DNA of 64,000 bases from Asticcacaulis endophyticus (GTDB taxonomy: Bacteria > Pseudomonadota > Alphaproteobacteria > Caulobacterales > Caulobacteraceae): positions 1,169,722-1,233,721 of the forward strand of contig NZ_BMZB01000001.1 of NCBI RefSeq assembly GCF_014652575.1, in the 5' to 3' direction. The notes under the pieces were generated by a model. It did no database searches, was not told the DNA's origin, and saw nothing but the letters and a program-made list of their open reading frames with translations. This document shows, one piece after another, positions 46,573 through 57,213 of this stretch. A program made the translations under genes and the position numbers. The stretch's first letter is position 1. Each line of letters begins with the position of its first letter.

Positions 46573-46626
46573 CAAAAATCCCCTCTGGGCCGCCCCTTAA
46601 AGTATTTGGGGGACGGATTTTTTCAT
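46573..46626. terminator. Probable bidirectional terminator
   Basis: CAAAAATCC at the left and GGATTTTTT at the right enclose CCGCCCC with GGGGGACGG. It separates convergent spuC and the MaoC-like gene and has a T-run in both directions. Confidence 0.7.
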
Positions 46627-46677
46627 TATTGATGCGGATAAAAGTACACTGAGCGACGCGAAGGACTTTTATCCGAT

Positions 46678-47097
46678 TTAGTCCAGCGGCGGTTTTGCGA
46701 TGGGCAGGCGCTGAAACACCGAACGCGTCAGGCACGAAAATACCAGCCGTCCGGCCTCATCCAGCAAGTCGTGCTGGGCAATGACCACGCCCTTGGTATC
46801 ACCGACCGCGTCCTTGCCCATCACGGTCAGGCGTCCGCGCAGCAACTCACCCGGCGGCGGATTGCGCGACCAGCGCAGGGCATCGACCGCCAAGCGCTTG
46901 GTTTGCGGCCAGCCCTGCGAGGCTTCGGTTTCAAGCCGCGACCACAGCGTAAAGATCAGGGCATCGGGTATGCCGTCCTTTAAGTCCCAGGTCGGCGCGT
47001 AGGTCTTACAAAACGCCGCAAGGTCCTCCTGACTGATGACGCCAGCACCGATTGAGGCGACCTGACCGATCCATAAGTCATCAAAGGCTGCAGGCAT
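46678..47097 (-). CDS. MaoC-like hotdog-fold protein
   Basis: A 139-residue protein whose second half, GELLRGRLTVMGKDAVGDTKGVVIAQHDLLDEAGRLVFSCLTRSVFQR, reads as a MaoC-like dehydratase hotdog strand set. The usual catalytic Asp/His pair (DxxxxH) in the N-terminal half is not evident, so it may not be a hydratase. No fatty-acid genes nearby. Convergent with spuC. Confidence 0.6.
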   Translation of the reverse strand: MPAAFDDLWIGQVASIGAGVISQEDLAAFCKTYAPTWDLKDGIPDALIFTLWSRLETEASQGWPQTKRLAVDALRWSRNPPPGELLRGRLTVMGKDAVGDTKGVVIAQHDLLDEAGRLVFSCLTRSVFQRLPIAKPPLD

Positions 47098-47310
47098 AGG
47101 TAAAACTCCGTCGTGTTCGTATCAAAAACCTCAAATCATGATTTGTCTTTAAGCTGAGTTTTGGCGCGCGGCAATGGCTGTTATGCACAGGTCGTCTGTC
47201 GGATAAGGGCAATATCCGTCATAAATCTGCGCTAATATACGGCGCAGGGCTTTAAGCGTAAAAAACCGGTTTCAAACCGGTGCAATCATGTCATCGTTGA
47301 TGAGGTTGTA

Positions 47311-48615
47311 TTGATTCTGAAAACGGCCTGTGTTTCAGTCGGGAGTATCGGACAGATGAATGCGCGGTCTTTAGGTATGGACGCCGTTAATGTCGGAAGC
47401 GAGTATCAGGGTAATATGACGCAGGATCAGTATCAGGACTATGACGCCGTAGAGGCCGCGGCCGCCGCGGATTCGCTGGCCGGTGAGCCTCTGGCGTCCG
47501 ATCTTCACGCCTCATATGGTCACAGCGATCCGCATCACGGGGTGGTGCTGGGGGATATCCTGCGTTCGGCGCGCGAAGCCTCAAACCTCAGCCTTGAACA
47601 CGTCGCTGACATTACCCGTGTCAGGCGCAGCTATCTCGAAGCGTTTGAAACCGGCGCGCTTGATCTCATGCCCGCCCGACCGTTTGCAATCGGCTATGTC
47701 AAGGCCTATGCCAAGGCGCTGGGGCTTGACGAAGAAACCATGGCCGATTTGCTCAAGCGGGATCTGGCCGATCCGGCGCCAACTTTACGGGCCCCGATAG
47801 GGGCGGCGATGGACGAGGTGCAGCCATCTTATGGCCGCTATGTTGCCGGGGCTATCGTTGTGGTCGGGGCCGTCATTATCTGGAATGTGCTGCAGCGTCA
47901 GCCGGAGCTTTTCAAGGCCCGTGAGGAGACGCCGACGGTGACCACTCAGGGCTGGTCTCAGGGGGTGCCGGTCGTGCGCGACGGCGTGGTCTATGTGTCT
48001 AAGCCCGGTGCGCCGCCAATGGATCAGGACGTTCCTGTCCCCTATGTCACGCCGGGGCTGGAGGTCGGTTTTGCCGAAATTGAGGCTGAAAAGGCCCGTA
48101 ACGGAACGGGAGCCGCATCGCCTTCGGACAGTCTTCAGATGCGCAAAGCTTTCAACCCCAAAGGGGCGGTCTTTGGGGCCCCGCCGGAGCAATCGAGCGT
48201 GGTCATTCAGGCCAAGCGCAGTGTCAATCTGGTGCTGCGCTCTAACGAAGGTCAGGTCTATTTTGCCCGTCAGTTAGGGGCCGGGGAATCTTATCGCGTC
48301 CCCAATGCCACGGCGGTGCCGATGCTGGTCGATGTGTCCGATGCTACGGCGTTTGAAGTTTATTACGACGGCGAATATGCCGGTGGGCTGGAGGGCAATA
48401 CCACGCCCACCGCCCGTATTAATGCACGCGCTCAGCAGACCGCCAAGCTGATGGACGCCCAGCAGGTCGAGGCCCGTCCGGTAGCCACGCCGCGGCCCAA
48501 GATCGAAAAGCCAAGGGCGCGACCGATGCCGACCGAGCCGATCCCGTATCAGCCCGCCCAGCCCGTACAGGCTCCACCGGCGCAACAGCCGGCAGATCAG
48601 ACCATACCTTATTAA
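47311..48615 (+). CDS. rodZ: RodZ-like membrane-anchored HTH protein
   Basis: Up to 434 residues. HTH (GDILRSAREASNLSLEHVADITRVRRSYLEAFETGALDLMPARPFAIGYVKAYAKALGL, about 80-140), one membrane helix (YVAGAIVVVGAVIIWNVL, about 175-192), then a periplasmic DUF4115-like domain (VNLVLRSNEGQVYFARQLGAGESYRVPN) and a Pro/Gln-rich tail. RodZ links MreB to the wall-building machinery in rod-shaped cells. Start uncertain: 47311 TTG, 47356 ATG or 47416 ATG (after AGGG) are possible. ispG follows, as is common. Confidence 0.85.
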   Translation: MILKTACVSVGSIGQMNARSLGMDAVNVGSEYQGNMTQDQYQDYDAVEAAAAADSLAGEPLASDLHASYGHSDPHHGVVLGDILRSAREASNLSLEHVADITRVRRSYLEAFETGALDLMPARPFAIGYVKAYAKALGLDEETMADLLKRDLADPAPTLRAPIGAAMDEVQPSYGRYVAGAIVVVGAVIIWNVLQRQPELFKAREETPTVTTQGWSQGVPVVRDGVVYVSKPGAPPMDQDVPVPYVTPGLEVGFAEIEAEKARNGTGAASPSDSLQMRKAFNPKGAVFGAPPEQSSVVIQAKRSVNLVLRSNEGQVYFARQLGAGESYRVPNATAVPMLVDVSDATAFEVYYDGEYAGGLEGNTTPTARINARAQQTAKLMDAQQVEARPVATPRPKIEKPRARPMPTEPIPYQPAQPVQAPPAQQPADQTIPY

Positions 48616-48679
48616 CGCTCAACCCCTTTTATTGCGGGGCGAAAAGCCTTAAGTAGGGGACAGGTTACAGAGGTGGTCT

Positions 48680-49822
48680 ATGAGTTCTCACCAGCATGTT
48701 CGTCCGTGGCGCATGATCGAGCGCCGCAAAAGCCGTAAAATCCGCGTAGGCTCGGTTGAGGTCGGGGGCGATGCCCCGATCACGGTGCAGTCCATGACCA
48801 ACACCCTGACCTCGGACGCGCAAGCGACCCTGCGTCAGATCGCGGCCCTCGAAGAAGCCGGTGCCGATATTGTGCGGGTGTCGTGCCCGGATGTGGAATC
48901 GACTCAGGCGCTAAAGACCATTGTCGACAACACCGCTATACCCATCGTCGCCGACATCCATTTCCACTATAAGCGTGCCATTGAGGCGGCTAAGGCCGGG
49001 GCGGCCTGTCTGCGCATCAATCCCGGCAATATCGGTTCTGCCGACCGGGTGCGTGAAGTGGTGCAGGCGGCCAAGGACTATGGCTGCTCCATGCGTATCG
49101 GCGTCAATGCCGGATCGCTGGAGAAAGAACTGCTGGAACGCTACGGCGAGCCATGCCCCGAAGCCATGGTCGAAAGCGCTTTGTTCCATGCCAATATCCT
49201 GCGCGACCACGATTTCCATGAGTTCAAGATTTCGGTCAAGGCGTCGGATGTGTTCCTGACCGTGGCCGCCTATCAGGCGCTCGCCGATGCCATTGACTGC
49301 CCGCTGCATATCGGGGTGACTGAGGCGGGGCCGCTGCGCACCGGCACGATCAAGTCGTCAATTGGTTTGGGTAATCTGCTGTGGGCCGGTATTGGCGACA
49401 CCATCCGCGTGTCTTTGGCCGCTGATCCGGTCGAGGAAATCAAGGTCGGCTTTGATATCCTGAAAAGCCTGGGCCTGCGTCACCGTGGCATTAACATTAT
49501 CGCCTGCCCATCGTGCGCGCGACAGGGGTTCAATGTCATCGACACCGTCGCCAAACTCGAAGAACGGCTGGCTCATATCTCAACGCCTATGTCGCTGTCG
49601 ATCATCGGCTGCGTCGTTAACGGGCCGGGTGAGGCTTTGTTTACCGATGTTGGCTTTACCGGCGGCGGGGCGGGTTCGGGCATGGTCTATATGGCCGGCA
49701 AGCCTGATCATAAATTAGCCAATGTTGATATGATCGAACACATCGTCGAACTCGTAGAACGTAAGGCTGAGGAACTGAAGGCGCAGCAGGATGCCCTGAT
49801 GCCGGTTGCCGCCGCAGAGTAA
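48680..49822 (+). CDS. ispG: 4-hydroxy-3-methylbut-2-enyl diphosphate synthase IspG
   Basis: A 380-residue 4Fe-4S enzyme of the MEP isoprenoid pathway, converting MEcPP to HMBPP. TIM barrel N-terminal half ([17 protein letters not shown]), cluster Cys in [16 protein letters not shown] and [13 protein letters not shown]. Eight bases separate it from dsbD. Confidence 0.97.
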   Translation: MSSHQHVRPWRMIERRKSRKIRVGSVEVGGDAPITVQSMTNTLTSDAQATLRQIAALEEAGADIVRVSCPDVESTQALKTIVDNTAIPIVADIHFHYKRAIEAAKAGAACLRINPGNIGSADRVREVVQAAKDYGCSMRIGVNAGSLEKELLERYGEPCPEAMVESALFHANILRDHDFHEFKISVKASDVFLTVAAYQALADAIDCPLHIGVTEAGPLRTGTIKSSIGLGNLLWAGIGDTIRVSLAADPVEEIKVGFDILKSLGLRHRGINIIACPSCARQGFNVIDTVAKLEERLAHISTPMSLSIIGCVVNGPGEALFTDVGFTGGGAGSGMVYMAGKPDHKLANVDMIEHIVELVERKAEELKAQQDALMPVAAAE

Positions 49823-49830
49823 AGATCACC

Positions 49831-51906
49831 ATGAAATCCGCAACTGCCATAAGAGCTTTTGTCCTGTGCCTTATGGCGTTTTGGGGTGGGCAAGTATCTG
49901 CCGAGCCGGTGAAAACCGCGCATCTGACGACCGAACTGGTGGCGGAGCATAAGGCGGTGGCCAAAGGCGGCGACATCTGGATCGCCGTCCGCCATGAACC
50001 GCTCAAAGGCTGGCACACCTACTGGCAAAATCCCGGCGATACGGGTTTGGCACCTGTGGTCACCTGGTCGCTGCCGGATAAGGTGACGGTCGGGGCGGCG
50101 CAGTGGCAAACGCCGGAGCGTCAGCCCTATATGGGGTTGGTCAATTATGGCTATAGCGGTGAGACCTATCTCTTTTACAAACTGACCAATGGCACCGCGC
50201 TGAACGATGGCGATATATTGCCGCTTAAGGCCCGCATTGATTTCCTGGTGTGTGAAAAAGTCTGTGTGCCGGAAACGGTCAATGTCAGCCTTAATCTTCC
50301 GGTTGGGACGCCGGGTGGCGCAGACCGGGCCTTTCAAAAGACGTTTGAGGTTCTGCCGAAACCGGTACCGGCTGGATATTTCCGCAAAACTGGTAATATA
50401 ATCGAATTGGGCTTTCCAGCACCTGACAATTCCGAAATGTTTGAAAAGCCAAATGGTGCCTATTTCTTTCCCATTACGTCCAATGCCGTCCCGCCTGCCG
50501 CCGATCAGGCGCTCGATACCGGGGCCGATGGCTTTACCCTCAAGGCGACGACGGCAGACGATAAACCGCTAACCGGCCCCATATCCGGTGTGATCGCTTT
50601 TCCGAACGGCGACAGCTATCAGGTCACGCTCAATGAGGGCGCAATCCCGCTAAATCTGCGCGGCCTTGGATCTTTAAGCGCCGCATCCGGCGAGGTATCG
50701 GTGGTGGGCGTGATCATCGCGGCGGGCCTGGCCTTTGTCGGCGGGATTATTCTCAACCTTATGCCGTGCGTCTTTCCTATCCTGTCGATGAAGATACTGG
50801 CGGTATCGCGGGCCGGTCAGGATCATCGTCTGGCCCGCCACGAATCCCTGCTGTACGGGGCCGGTGTCATCATAAGCTTCGTGGCGCTGGCGGTGATGAT
50901 CAGCGTGGCGCAGGCCTTAGGATCTGCGCTCGGCTGGGGCTTTCAATTGCAGTCGCCGTTTGTAACGGCGGCCCTTAGCATCGTTATGTTGTTGGTGGCG
51001 CTTAACCTGTCAGGCCTGTTTAATATCGGTTCCAGCGTTCAGGGCTTGGGTGCGGGCGTGGCGGTGAAAAACCCATACATCGGCGCGTTCCTGACCGGCG
51101 TTCTAGCGGTGGTGGTGGCGGCACCCTGTACCGCGCCGTTTATGGCTACCGCCATCGGCGTCGCATTGGCGCAGGGCGGGTTCGTCAGTTTTGTGATCTT
51201 TCTGGCGCTGGGTATCGGGTTTGCCCTGCCGATCGTGGGGCTGACCTATGCCATTACCTATCTGCCCGGACTGGCGAAACGTCTGCCAAAGCCCGGCCCG
51301 TGGATGGATAGGTTCAAGCATATACTGGCCGTGCCGATGTATTTGGCGGCTCTGTGGATGGTGTGGGTATTTGCCCAGCAGGTCTCTGGCTTTGGCCTGT
51401 TTGCGTTGATTATTGCGCTGGGGCTGGTCGTCCTTGGCGTGGTACGCACCCTCATTCCCGCCGTCACGCGCCCGGTATTACTGGGGTTAGGTATTGTGCT
51501 GGCGGTCGTCTCCGCCGCCCAGACCCGCGCCGTCACCACACCCGCCGCAGTAAAGGCTGATGTGCCTTATGAAACCTTTTCGGTCGAACGCATCGCCCAA
51601 CTGCGCGCTGAGGGTAAAAACGTCATGGTCGATCTGACCGCCGCCTGGTGCGTGTCGTGTAAGGTCAATGAGCGGCTGGTGTTCCATACCGATGAGTTCG
51701 CCGCAGCACTTAAGACCACCAACACGGTCTACATGGTCGGTGACTGGACCAATCAGGACGCGCGCATTTCGCAGTACCTCAGCCGCTATGGCCGCTCTGG
51801 TGTGCCGCTCTATGTCTGGTATGGCCCGAAGGGCGCCGAGCCGGTTATCCTGCCGCAACTTCTGAACAAGGGCGAGGTCATAAAGATGATGGGCTCAGGT
51901 GCCTGA
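49831..51906 (+). CDS. dsbD: Thiol:disulfide interchange protein DsbD/ScsB type
   Basis: A 691-residue electron carrier that passes reducing power from cytoplasmic thioredoxin to periplasmic proteins. Signal peptide (about 1-25); DsbD-N like domain with the Cys pair in FLVCEKVCVPE; eight-helix core (about 290-570) with Cys in NLMPCVFPILSMK and VAAPCTAPFMATA; C-terminal thioredoxin domain with AAWCVSCKVNE. Longer N-terminal part than Escherichia coli DsbD suggests the ScsB kind. The stop overlaps the convergent lipoprotein gene by 12 bases. Confidence 0.92.
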   Translation: MKSATAIRAFVLCLMAFWGGQVSAEPVKTAHLTTELVAEHKAVAKGGDIWIAVRHEPLKGWHTYWQNPGDTGLAPVVTWSLPDKVTVGAAQWQTPERQPYMGLVNYGYSGETYLFYKLTNGTALNDGDILPLKARIDFLVCEKVCVPETVNVSLNLPVGTPGGADRAFQKTFEVLPKPVPAGYFRKTGNIIELGFPAPDNSEMFEKPNGAYFFPITSNAVPPAADQALDTGADGFTLKATTADDKPLTGPISGVIAFPNGDSYQVTLNEGAIPLNLRGLGSLSAASGEVSVVGVIIAAGLAFVGGIILNLMPCVFPILSMKILAVSRAGQDHRLARHESLLYGAGVIISFVALAVMISVAQALGSALGWGFQLQSPFVTAALSIVMLLVALNLSGLFNIGSSVQGLGAGVAVKNPYIGAFLTGVLAVVVAAPCTAPFMATAIGVALAQGGFVSFVIFLALGIGFALPIVGLTYAITYLPGLAKRLPKPGPWMDRFKHILAVPMYLAALWMVWVFAQQVSGFGLFALIIALGLVVLGVVRTLIPAVTRPVLLGLGIVLAVVSAAQTRAVTTPAAVKADVPYETFSVERIAQLRAEGKNVMVDLTAAWCVSCKVNERLVFHTDEFAAALKTTNTVYMVGDWTNQDARISQYLSRYGRSGVPLYVWYGPKGAEPVILPQLLNKGEVIKMMGSGA

Positions 51907-52380
51907 CACCCCAAACTCCAGCACGCAGTCCATGCCCGACTGAACCGTAGCCGGGGTGGTGATCACGTCGATATTGTCGCTGAGTAAGGCCGAAAGCTCA
52001 TTCAGGGTGTGCTGCAATTCAGCGTCGGTTTTGGCGGCGATCAGGGCGTCGTGCTTGAGTTTCAAATCAATCGATACGCCCTTAAGCACGCATTTCAGAT
52101 CGTTATCCGTGCCGCGCGCTTTCATGTCGAGATGGGCTTTCAGGTTCTGTTCGGACAGACTGCCTACCTCCGCAGTGAATGCTTGAAATTTCTCATTTGT
52201 CAGAAGTGTTAGCGATGGGGTTTTGGCGTATGTATCGCTGCGGGTTTTCAATTTGCCCGCCTGTTTGATGATCCCGGCATAGGGCTGTTCTTTGGCGATG
52301 GCATTTACCGGCGCAGGCGTCGTCGCGCACGCGCTGAGCGGCACGGCAATAAGTGTCAGGGCAAATAAGGCGTATCTCAT
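51895..52380 (-). CDS. Hypothetical lipoprotein
   Basis: About 161 residues from the ATG at 52380 (MRYALFALTLIAVPLSAC), giving a lipobox PLSAC. The mature part is Lys/Leu-rich and helical (QNLKAHLDMKARGTDNDLK, DAELQHTLNELSALLSD), with two Cys. No family recognised. It ends inside the dsbD 3' end on the opposite strand. Confidence 0.7.
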   Translation of the reverse strand: MRYALFALTLIAVPLSACATTPAPVNAIAKEQPYAGIIKQAGKLKTRSDTYAKTPSLTLLTNEKFQAFTAEVGSLSEQNLKAHLDMKARGTDNDLKCVLKGVSIDLKLKHDALIAAKTDAELQHTLNELSALLSDNIDVITTPATVQSGMDCVLEFGVSGT

Positions 52381-52421
52381 AGTTCCGATATGCCCCAATC
52401 CGCCCAATAATGGGTTAACGT

Positions 52422-53777
52422 CTATGCGCCGCCGCCTAAAGCCTGATAAAGTGTCGCCTGCGTGATCAGTCGGTTCAGCCGGTTGGCATCGACGGCCTGT
52501 TGCGCTGACCGCAAGCTTTCCTGTGCATCCAGCCAGATCCGCAGGCTGACTGCGCCGGTACGATAACGCAAAGCATAAAGCGCCTCAGTCTTTTGCGCGG
52601 CGGCCAGGCTTTGCCCCAGCCGCGCGGCCTGAATGGCCAGTTGGGACTGGGCCGATAAAGTATTATCGACATCCGTGAAGGCCTCAAGCATCGTCTGGCG
52701 GAAGTCGATCACGGCGATTTCATATTCGGCTTTAGCGACTTTGATGTTGAGGCGGTTCTGGGCGAAATTCAGGAACGGCAGGGTTAGCCCAGCGCCCAAA
52801 GTGCCAATCGGATTTTTCAGAACGTCCGATAACGCCGTCGATGACCCGCCCGCAGAGCCGGTCAGGGACAGCGCCGGATAGTAAGACGCGCGGGTGGCAT
52901 CCACGCCCGATAATATCGACCTTAAGCGATATTCCGCGGCCTTGAGGTCAGGCCGTCTGCCCAATAATTCGGCGGGCAATCCGGGGGCAATGGCGGGCAG
53001 GTCAGCGGTGGGCAGGGTCGTGGCTTCCTGCTCCTGTGGCACGGCATCACCGTTCATCAACAGCGCCAAGGCGGCCCTATATTCGACCTGTTGCTGCTGA
53101 AGCTCGCTCAAGGCCGCGATCTGGGCATTGACGGTCTGTTCAGCCTCACTGACCTCAATACCGGACACTGACCCGGCGTCATGCTGGACATTGATCATGG
53201 CCCGAACGCGCTGGGCGTAGTCCAGACTGGCCTGAGCATTGCGGATACGGTCATGGGTATAGGCGATCTGCCAGTAAAAGGTCGCCGCCGTCCCGATCAG
53301 GCTGAGGCGGGTGGCCTCAAGGTCTTCGGCGGTGGCTTCGGCCTCCCAACGGGCGGCATCGGTCTGGGAGGCCAGACGGCCCCACAGGTCGGCTTCATAG
53401 CTTGCCCCGACACGGGCGCTGTAGGATTCGCCGTTATCGCCGGACGATGTGTCGTTAAGCTGTTGGGAGGCATCGACGCTGCCAGACGCCTGCGGAAACT
53501 GGTCAAGGCGATACACGTCCGTGCGCAGTCTGGCCTGACGCAGGCGAATGGCGGCGGCGGTCAGATCGTTATTGCTGACCAGTACCTTATCAATCACGGC
53601 ATTAAGCTTAGGGTCGCCAAACCTTTCCCACCAGCGCTCAGAGGCCGCATAGGTGCCTGATGCGGCCGCGTGCTGAAACGCGGACGGGGTATTGACCGAC
53701 GGAGTCTCATAGGGCGTGTGCAGGCAGGCGCTTAAACTTACCGACGTCAGCAGAATGGCAATAAGGTGTTTTTTCAT
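52422..53777 (-). CDS. Outer-membrane efflux lipoprotein, NodT/TolC family
   Basis: A 451-residue outer-membrane channel. Lipobox SLSAC (about 18), then two TolC repeats of coiled-coil helices: WWERFGDPKLNAVIDKVLVSNNDLTAAAIRLRQAR and RRPDLKAAEYRLRSILSGVDATRASYYPALSLTGSAG (NodT hallmark). It forms the exit duct of the MacAB pump upstream. Three bases after macB. Confidence 0.92.
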   Translation of the reverse strand: MKKHLIAILLTSVSLSACLHTPYETPSVNTPSAFQHAAASGTYAASERWWERFGDPKLNAVIDKVLVSNNDLTAAAIRLRQARLRTDVYRLDQFPQASGSVDASQQLNDTSSGDNGESYSARVGASYEADLWGRLASQTDAARWEAEATAEDLEATRLSLIGTAATFYWQIAYTHDRIRNAQASLDYAQRVRAMINVQHDAGSVSGIEVSEAEQTVNAQIAALSELQQQQVEYRAALALLMNGDAVPQEQEATTLPTADLPAIAPGLPAELLGRRPDLKAAEYRLRSILSGVDATRASYYPALSLTGSAGGSSTALSDVLKNPIGTLGAGLTLPFLNFAQNRLNIKVAKAEYEIAVIDFRQTMLEAFTDVDNTLSAQSQLAIQAARLGQSLAAAQKTEALYALRYRTGAVSLRIWLDAQESLRSAQQAVDANRLNRLITQATLYQALGGGA

Positions 53778-53780
53778 AGT

Positions 53781-55736
53781 CTAATCCCTCGCTAAGGCCG
53801 CGACCGGATCAAGCCGCGCGGCATTGCGCGCTGGCAGGAAGCCGAAGATGACCCCGATCAGGGTGGAGCAGCCAAAGGCTGCGATAATGGATGACATCGA
53901 ATAGACCAGCCGGAAGTCGGTTGAGAACTGCGCAAAAATCACCCCAAACAGCAAGGCAACCACAATCCCCAGCACTCCGCCGATCAGGCAGACCAGAACC
54001 GCCTCGATCAGAAATTGCTGCAATATATCGCGCTGCCGCGCACCCACGGCCATGCGCACGCCAATTTCCGACGTGCGCTCAGTCACGGAGACCAGCATGA
54101 TGTTCATCACCCCGATGCCGCCCACGATCAGAGAAATCACCGCAATCGCCGAAATCAGCACCGTCAGGGTCTGGGTAGTGGCGGTGATGGTTTTGCGGAT
54201 CTCATCGGTATTGATGATGAAGAAATCCTTGGTGCCATGGCGCTGGGTGAGCAGGTTCGTTACCCCGGCTTCGGCAATGCTGGATTCAGTGTCGTCGTTC
54301 ACCCGCACAGTAATGCTGCGCAAGGTAGTGGTGCCCAGCATCCGCGCATTAACGGCGGTATAGGGCATGTAGATATTCATCGAATCCCCGCCGCCGCCAA
54401 AGCCTGAGCTTGAGGCCTCGACCACGCCGATGATGCGGGCGGGCGTGGAGCCCAGAAGAATGACCTCACCAATCGGATCGCCTGCGAATTTAAGCGTAGT
54501 GACGGTGTTCTGATCGATGACCACGTCCTGAGCGGTGGTGGCGATTTCCTCATCCCCAAACAGGCGGCCACTGGAGAGTTTCACGCCCTTGACGCGGAAA
54601 TATTGCGCACCCACGCCGTTGACCTGCCCCGTATTGGCAACAGCCCCGTAGCGCACGGTGACGGAAGATCGCACGGTTGGCGTCACGCTATCGACATAGG
54701 GTTGCCTTGCCAGCGCATCGGCATCGGCGACCACCAGTGTACGGATAGCCCCCGATCTTCGGTCACCAAAGCCAGACCCTGGCATGATCTCCAGCGTATT
54801 GGTGCCAATGGAGGAGATTTGTTCAAGCACCTTTTGCCGCGATCCGGTGCCAAGTGCGACCACACACACCACTGAGGCAATACCGATGATGATACCGAGC
54901 ATGGTCAGAAAGGTGCGCATGCGGTGGGCATTCATAGCCAGCAGCGCCATCTGAAAGGCTTCACGGAAACTATCGATCAGGGCACCGATGCCGTCACGCC
55001 CTTGCGCGGTCAGGGCGGGTAGGGGCTCATGATCGGTTTCGCCTTTGCCTGCACCGGGACGGTCGTCGATGATCTCACCGTCGCGGATTTCAATGACCCT
55101 TTGGCAGTGTTCGGCCACGTCGCGGTCGTGAGTGACGATGATGACGGTGTGGCCATCGGCGTGCAGCCCTTTGAGGATGCGCATGACCTCTTCGCCCGAC
55201 TTGGTATCGAGTGCGCCGGTCGGCTCATCGGCCAGCACGATCTCACCGCCGTTCATCAGGGCGCGGGCAATCGACACACGTTGCTGCTGGCCCCCCGATA
55301 ACTGTCCGGGCCGGTGCTGAGTGCGGTCGCCTAAGCCTAAGCGTTCCAGCAGGGCGCGGGCGCGGTCTTTGCGGGCCTCGACCGGCACGCCGGCATAGAT
55401 CGACGGCACCTCGACATTGCCGAGCGCGCTCAAATCCCCCAGCAGGTGATAGCGCTGAAAAATAAAGCCAAAATGCTCACGGCGCAGTTCGGCCAACTCA
55501 TCAGGCTCAAGGGCGGCGGTTTCGCGATCGCCAACCCGGTAAACGCCCGCGGTCGGGCGGTCGAGACAGCCCAGTATGTTCATCAGGGTTGATTTCCCCG
55601 AACCGGACTGACCGACAATGGCGACCATCTCCCCGGCCTCAATGGTCAGGTCGATGTCTTTCAGGACGGTGATCGTCCCTTCCCCGGCCGGAAATTCGCG
55701 CCGGAGTTTTTCAACTTTTAAGACGGGCGGTTTCAT
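53781..55736 (-). CDS. macB: MacB-type ABC efflux transporter
   Basis: A 651-residue half transporter: N-terminal ATPase (Walker [10 protein letters not shown], signature [15 protein letters not shown], Walker [12 protein letters not shown], switch His VTHDRD), helix at about 275-298, large periplasmic MacB-PCD domain and three C-terminal helices ([34 protein letters not shown]). MacB exports peptides, macrolides or lipids with MacA and a TolC protein. Confidence 0.95.
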   Translation of the reverse strand: MKPPVLKVEKLRREFPAGEGTITVLKDIDLTIEAGEMVAIVGQSGSGKSTLMNILGCLDRPTAGVYRVGDRETAALEPDELAELRREHFGFIFQRYHLLGDLSALGNVEVPSIYAGVPVEARKDRARALLERLGLGDRTQHRPGQLSGGQQQRVSIARALMNGGEIVLADEPTGALDTKSGEEVMRILKGLHADGHTVIIVTHDRDVAEHCQRVIEIRDGEIIDDRPGAGKGETDHEPLPALTAQGRDGIGALIDSFREAFQMALLAMNAHRMRTFLTMLGIIIGIASVVCVVALGTGSRQKVLEQISSIGTNTLEIMPGSGFGDRRSGAIRTLVVADADALARQPYVDSVTPTVRSSVTVRYGAVANTGQVNGVGAQYFRVKGVKLSSGRLFGDEEIATTAQDVVIDQNTVTTLKFAGDPIGEVILLGSTPARIIGVVEASSSGFGGGGDSMNIYMPYTAVNARMLGTTTLRSITVRVNDDTESSIAEAGVTNLLTQRHGTKDFFIINTDEIRKTITATTQTLTVLISAIAVISLIVGGIGVMNIMLVSVTERTSEIGVRMAVGARQRDILQQFLIEAVLVCLIGGVLGIVVALLFGVIFAQFSTDFRLVYSMSSIIAAFGCSTLIGVIFGFLPARNAARLDPVAALARD

Positions 55737-55748
55737 GATCAGCGGCCC

Positions 55749-56957
55749 TTACAATCCGCCCTGCGGGCCGCGTCGCATGCGTTGTGAGGTATCGCTGGGG
55801 CCGGAGGCAGCTTGCGCGGTGACGACCCGTTCCCCGGCTTTCAGGCCCGACTTGACCTCGACATTATTCCCGTCATTGAGGCCGATGGTGATCTTACGCG
55901 GCGTGATTTTCTCATCGGCCCCAAGCACCTGAACGGTGTAATTGCCGTCACGGTCAGGTTTGCCAAGCGCCGTTGACGGGATGGTCAGGACGTTGCGGGC
56001 GCTGCCCAGCACGATGGTGACATTGGCGGTCATGAAGGTGCGCAGGGCCCCGTCGGCATTATCGACATCAAAAATACCGTAATAATAGATGGCGTTGGAG
56101 GCGGTCGAGGTATCGACGCTGTCGCTTTCCTTGATCGAATCCGGCGCAGGCGCGATGGAGCGCAGGGTAGCCTTATAACGCCTGCGCGAATCGCCCAGGG
56201 TGGTGAAATAGACCTCCATACCTTCGCGGACATTGATGACATCGGCCTCGGAAATTTCCGCCTTGATGGTCATGCGGTCAAGCTGACCCATCTTGACGAT
56301 GGTCGGGGTCGTCTGGTTGGCGTTGATGGTCTGGCCTTCCTTGGTGACGATGGCCAGAACTGTGCCGTCAATCGGGGCGGTGATGCGGGTATAGCCGAGA
56401 TTAACTTCGGCGGTGTTGCGCGAGACCTGAGCCGACGCGATCTGGGCGTCGATGGCTTTCAAACTGGCCTGAGCGCTTTTGTATTCGGTTTCGGCACTCT
56501 CGAAGTCGGCTTTCGATCCGGCATCGGCCTTATAGAGTGTGGCCTGACGGTCATAGTTGAGTTTGGCCGCCGCCAACCGGGCTTCACCTTCGGCGCGCTG
56601 GGCACGGACATTGTTGATGTTAGCCAGCGCGGTTTGCAGGGCGTTATTCTGCGTGGCGGAGTCAATCTCGGCAATCAGAGCGCCTTTTTTAACCTGATCG
56701 CCCAGATCGACCTTGAGTGCGGTCACCCGCCCGGAGGTCTGCGCCCCAACGCTGACCAGAGTGTAGGGCTCCAGCGATCCGGTCGCCAGAACCGTCTTTT
56801 CAATATCGCCCATCTGAGCCGGGGCCGATATCACCGGCGGGGCCTTGGGCTTGGAAAAGAAGGCGGCCTTGAGGCCCCATCCGGTCAGAACCAGAACCAA
56901 AACCCCCAGCCCGATCATCAGGGCTTTGTTGTCTTTGCGGAAAAATTTCGACGCCAT
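55749..56957 (-). CDS. macA: MacA-type periplasmic adaptor protein
   Basis: A 402-residue membrane fusion protein with N-terminal anchor helix (ALMIGLGVLVLVLTGWGL). Barrel and lipoyl halves: GSLEPYTLVSVGAQTSGRVTALKVDLGDQVKKGALIAEID and NLGYTRITAPIDGTVLAIVTKEGQTI; coiled-coil hairpin between about 110 and 170. First gene of the leftward macA-macB-tolC operon, 12 bases before macB. Confidence 0.94.
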   Translation of the reverse strand: MASKFFRKDNKALMIGLGVLVLVLTGWGLKAAFFSKPKAPPVISAPAQMGDIEKTVLATGSLEPYTLVSVGAQTSGRVTALKVDLGDQVKKGALIAEIDSATQNNALQTALANINNVRAQRAEGEARLAAAKLNYDRQATLYKADAGSKADFESAETEYKSAQASLKAIDAQIASAQVSRNTAEVNLGYTRITAPIDGTVLAIVTKEGQTINANQTTPTIVKMGQLDRMTIKAEISEADVINVREGMEVYFTTLGDSRRRYKATLRSIAPAPDSIKESDSVDTSTASNAIYYYGIFDVDNADGALRTFMTANVTIVLGSARNVLTIPSTALGKPDRDGNYTVQVLGADEKITPRKITIGLNDGNNVEVKSGLKAGERVVTAQAASGPSDTSQRMRRGPQGGL

Positions 56958-57213
56958 AAGTCTATTGCCTCATCAGACGGCCCCCGCAAGGCAACGGGCG
57001 CACACACTTCAGTTTTTTAGGAACTATGGATAGGCCGCGCTTTGTAAGGTTGCCATTATAAGTTCCGCCCGCCACAGCAGGTTTATGTAAGGGACTTAAC
57101 ATGCGAATACGCTCAGCTTATGTCGGCTGATTTTACAAACCGCACGTTTGACGATAGTTATTGTGGCGAGCCTTCAGATGAGAGCTTTGAAAAAACTTGT
57201 CACTTAAGGCCGG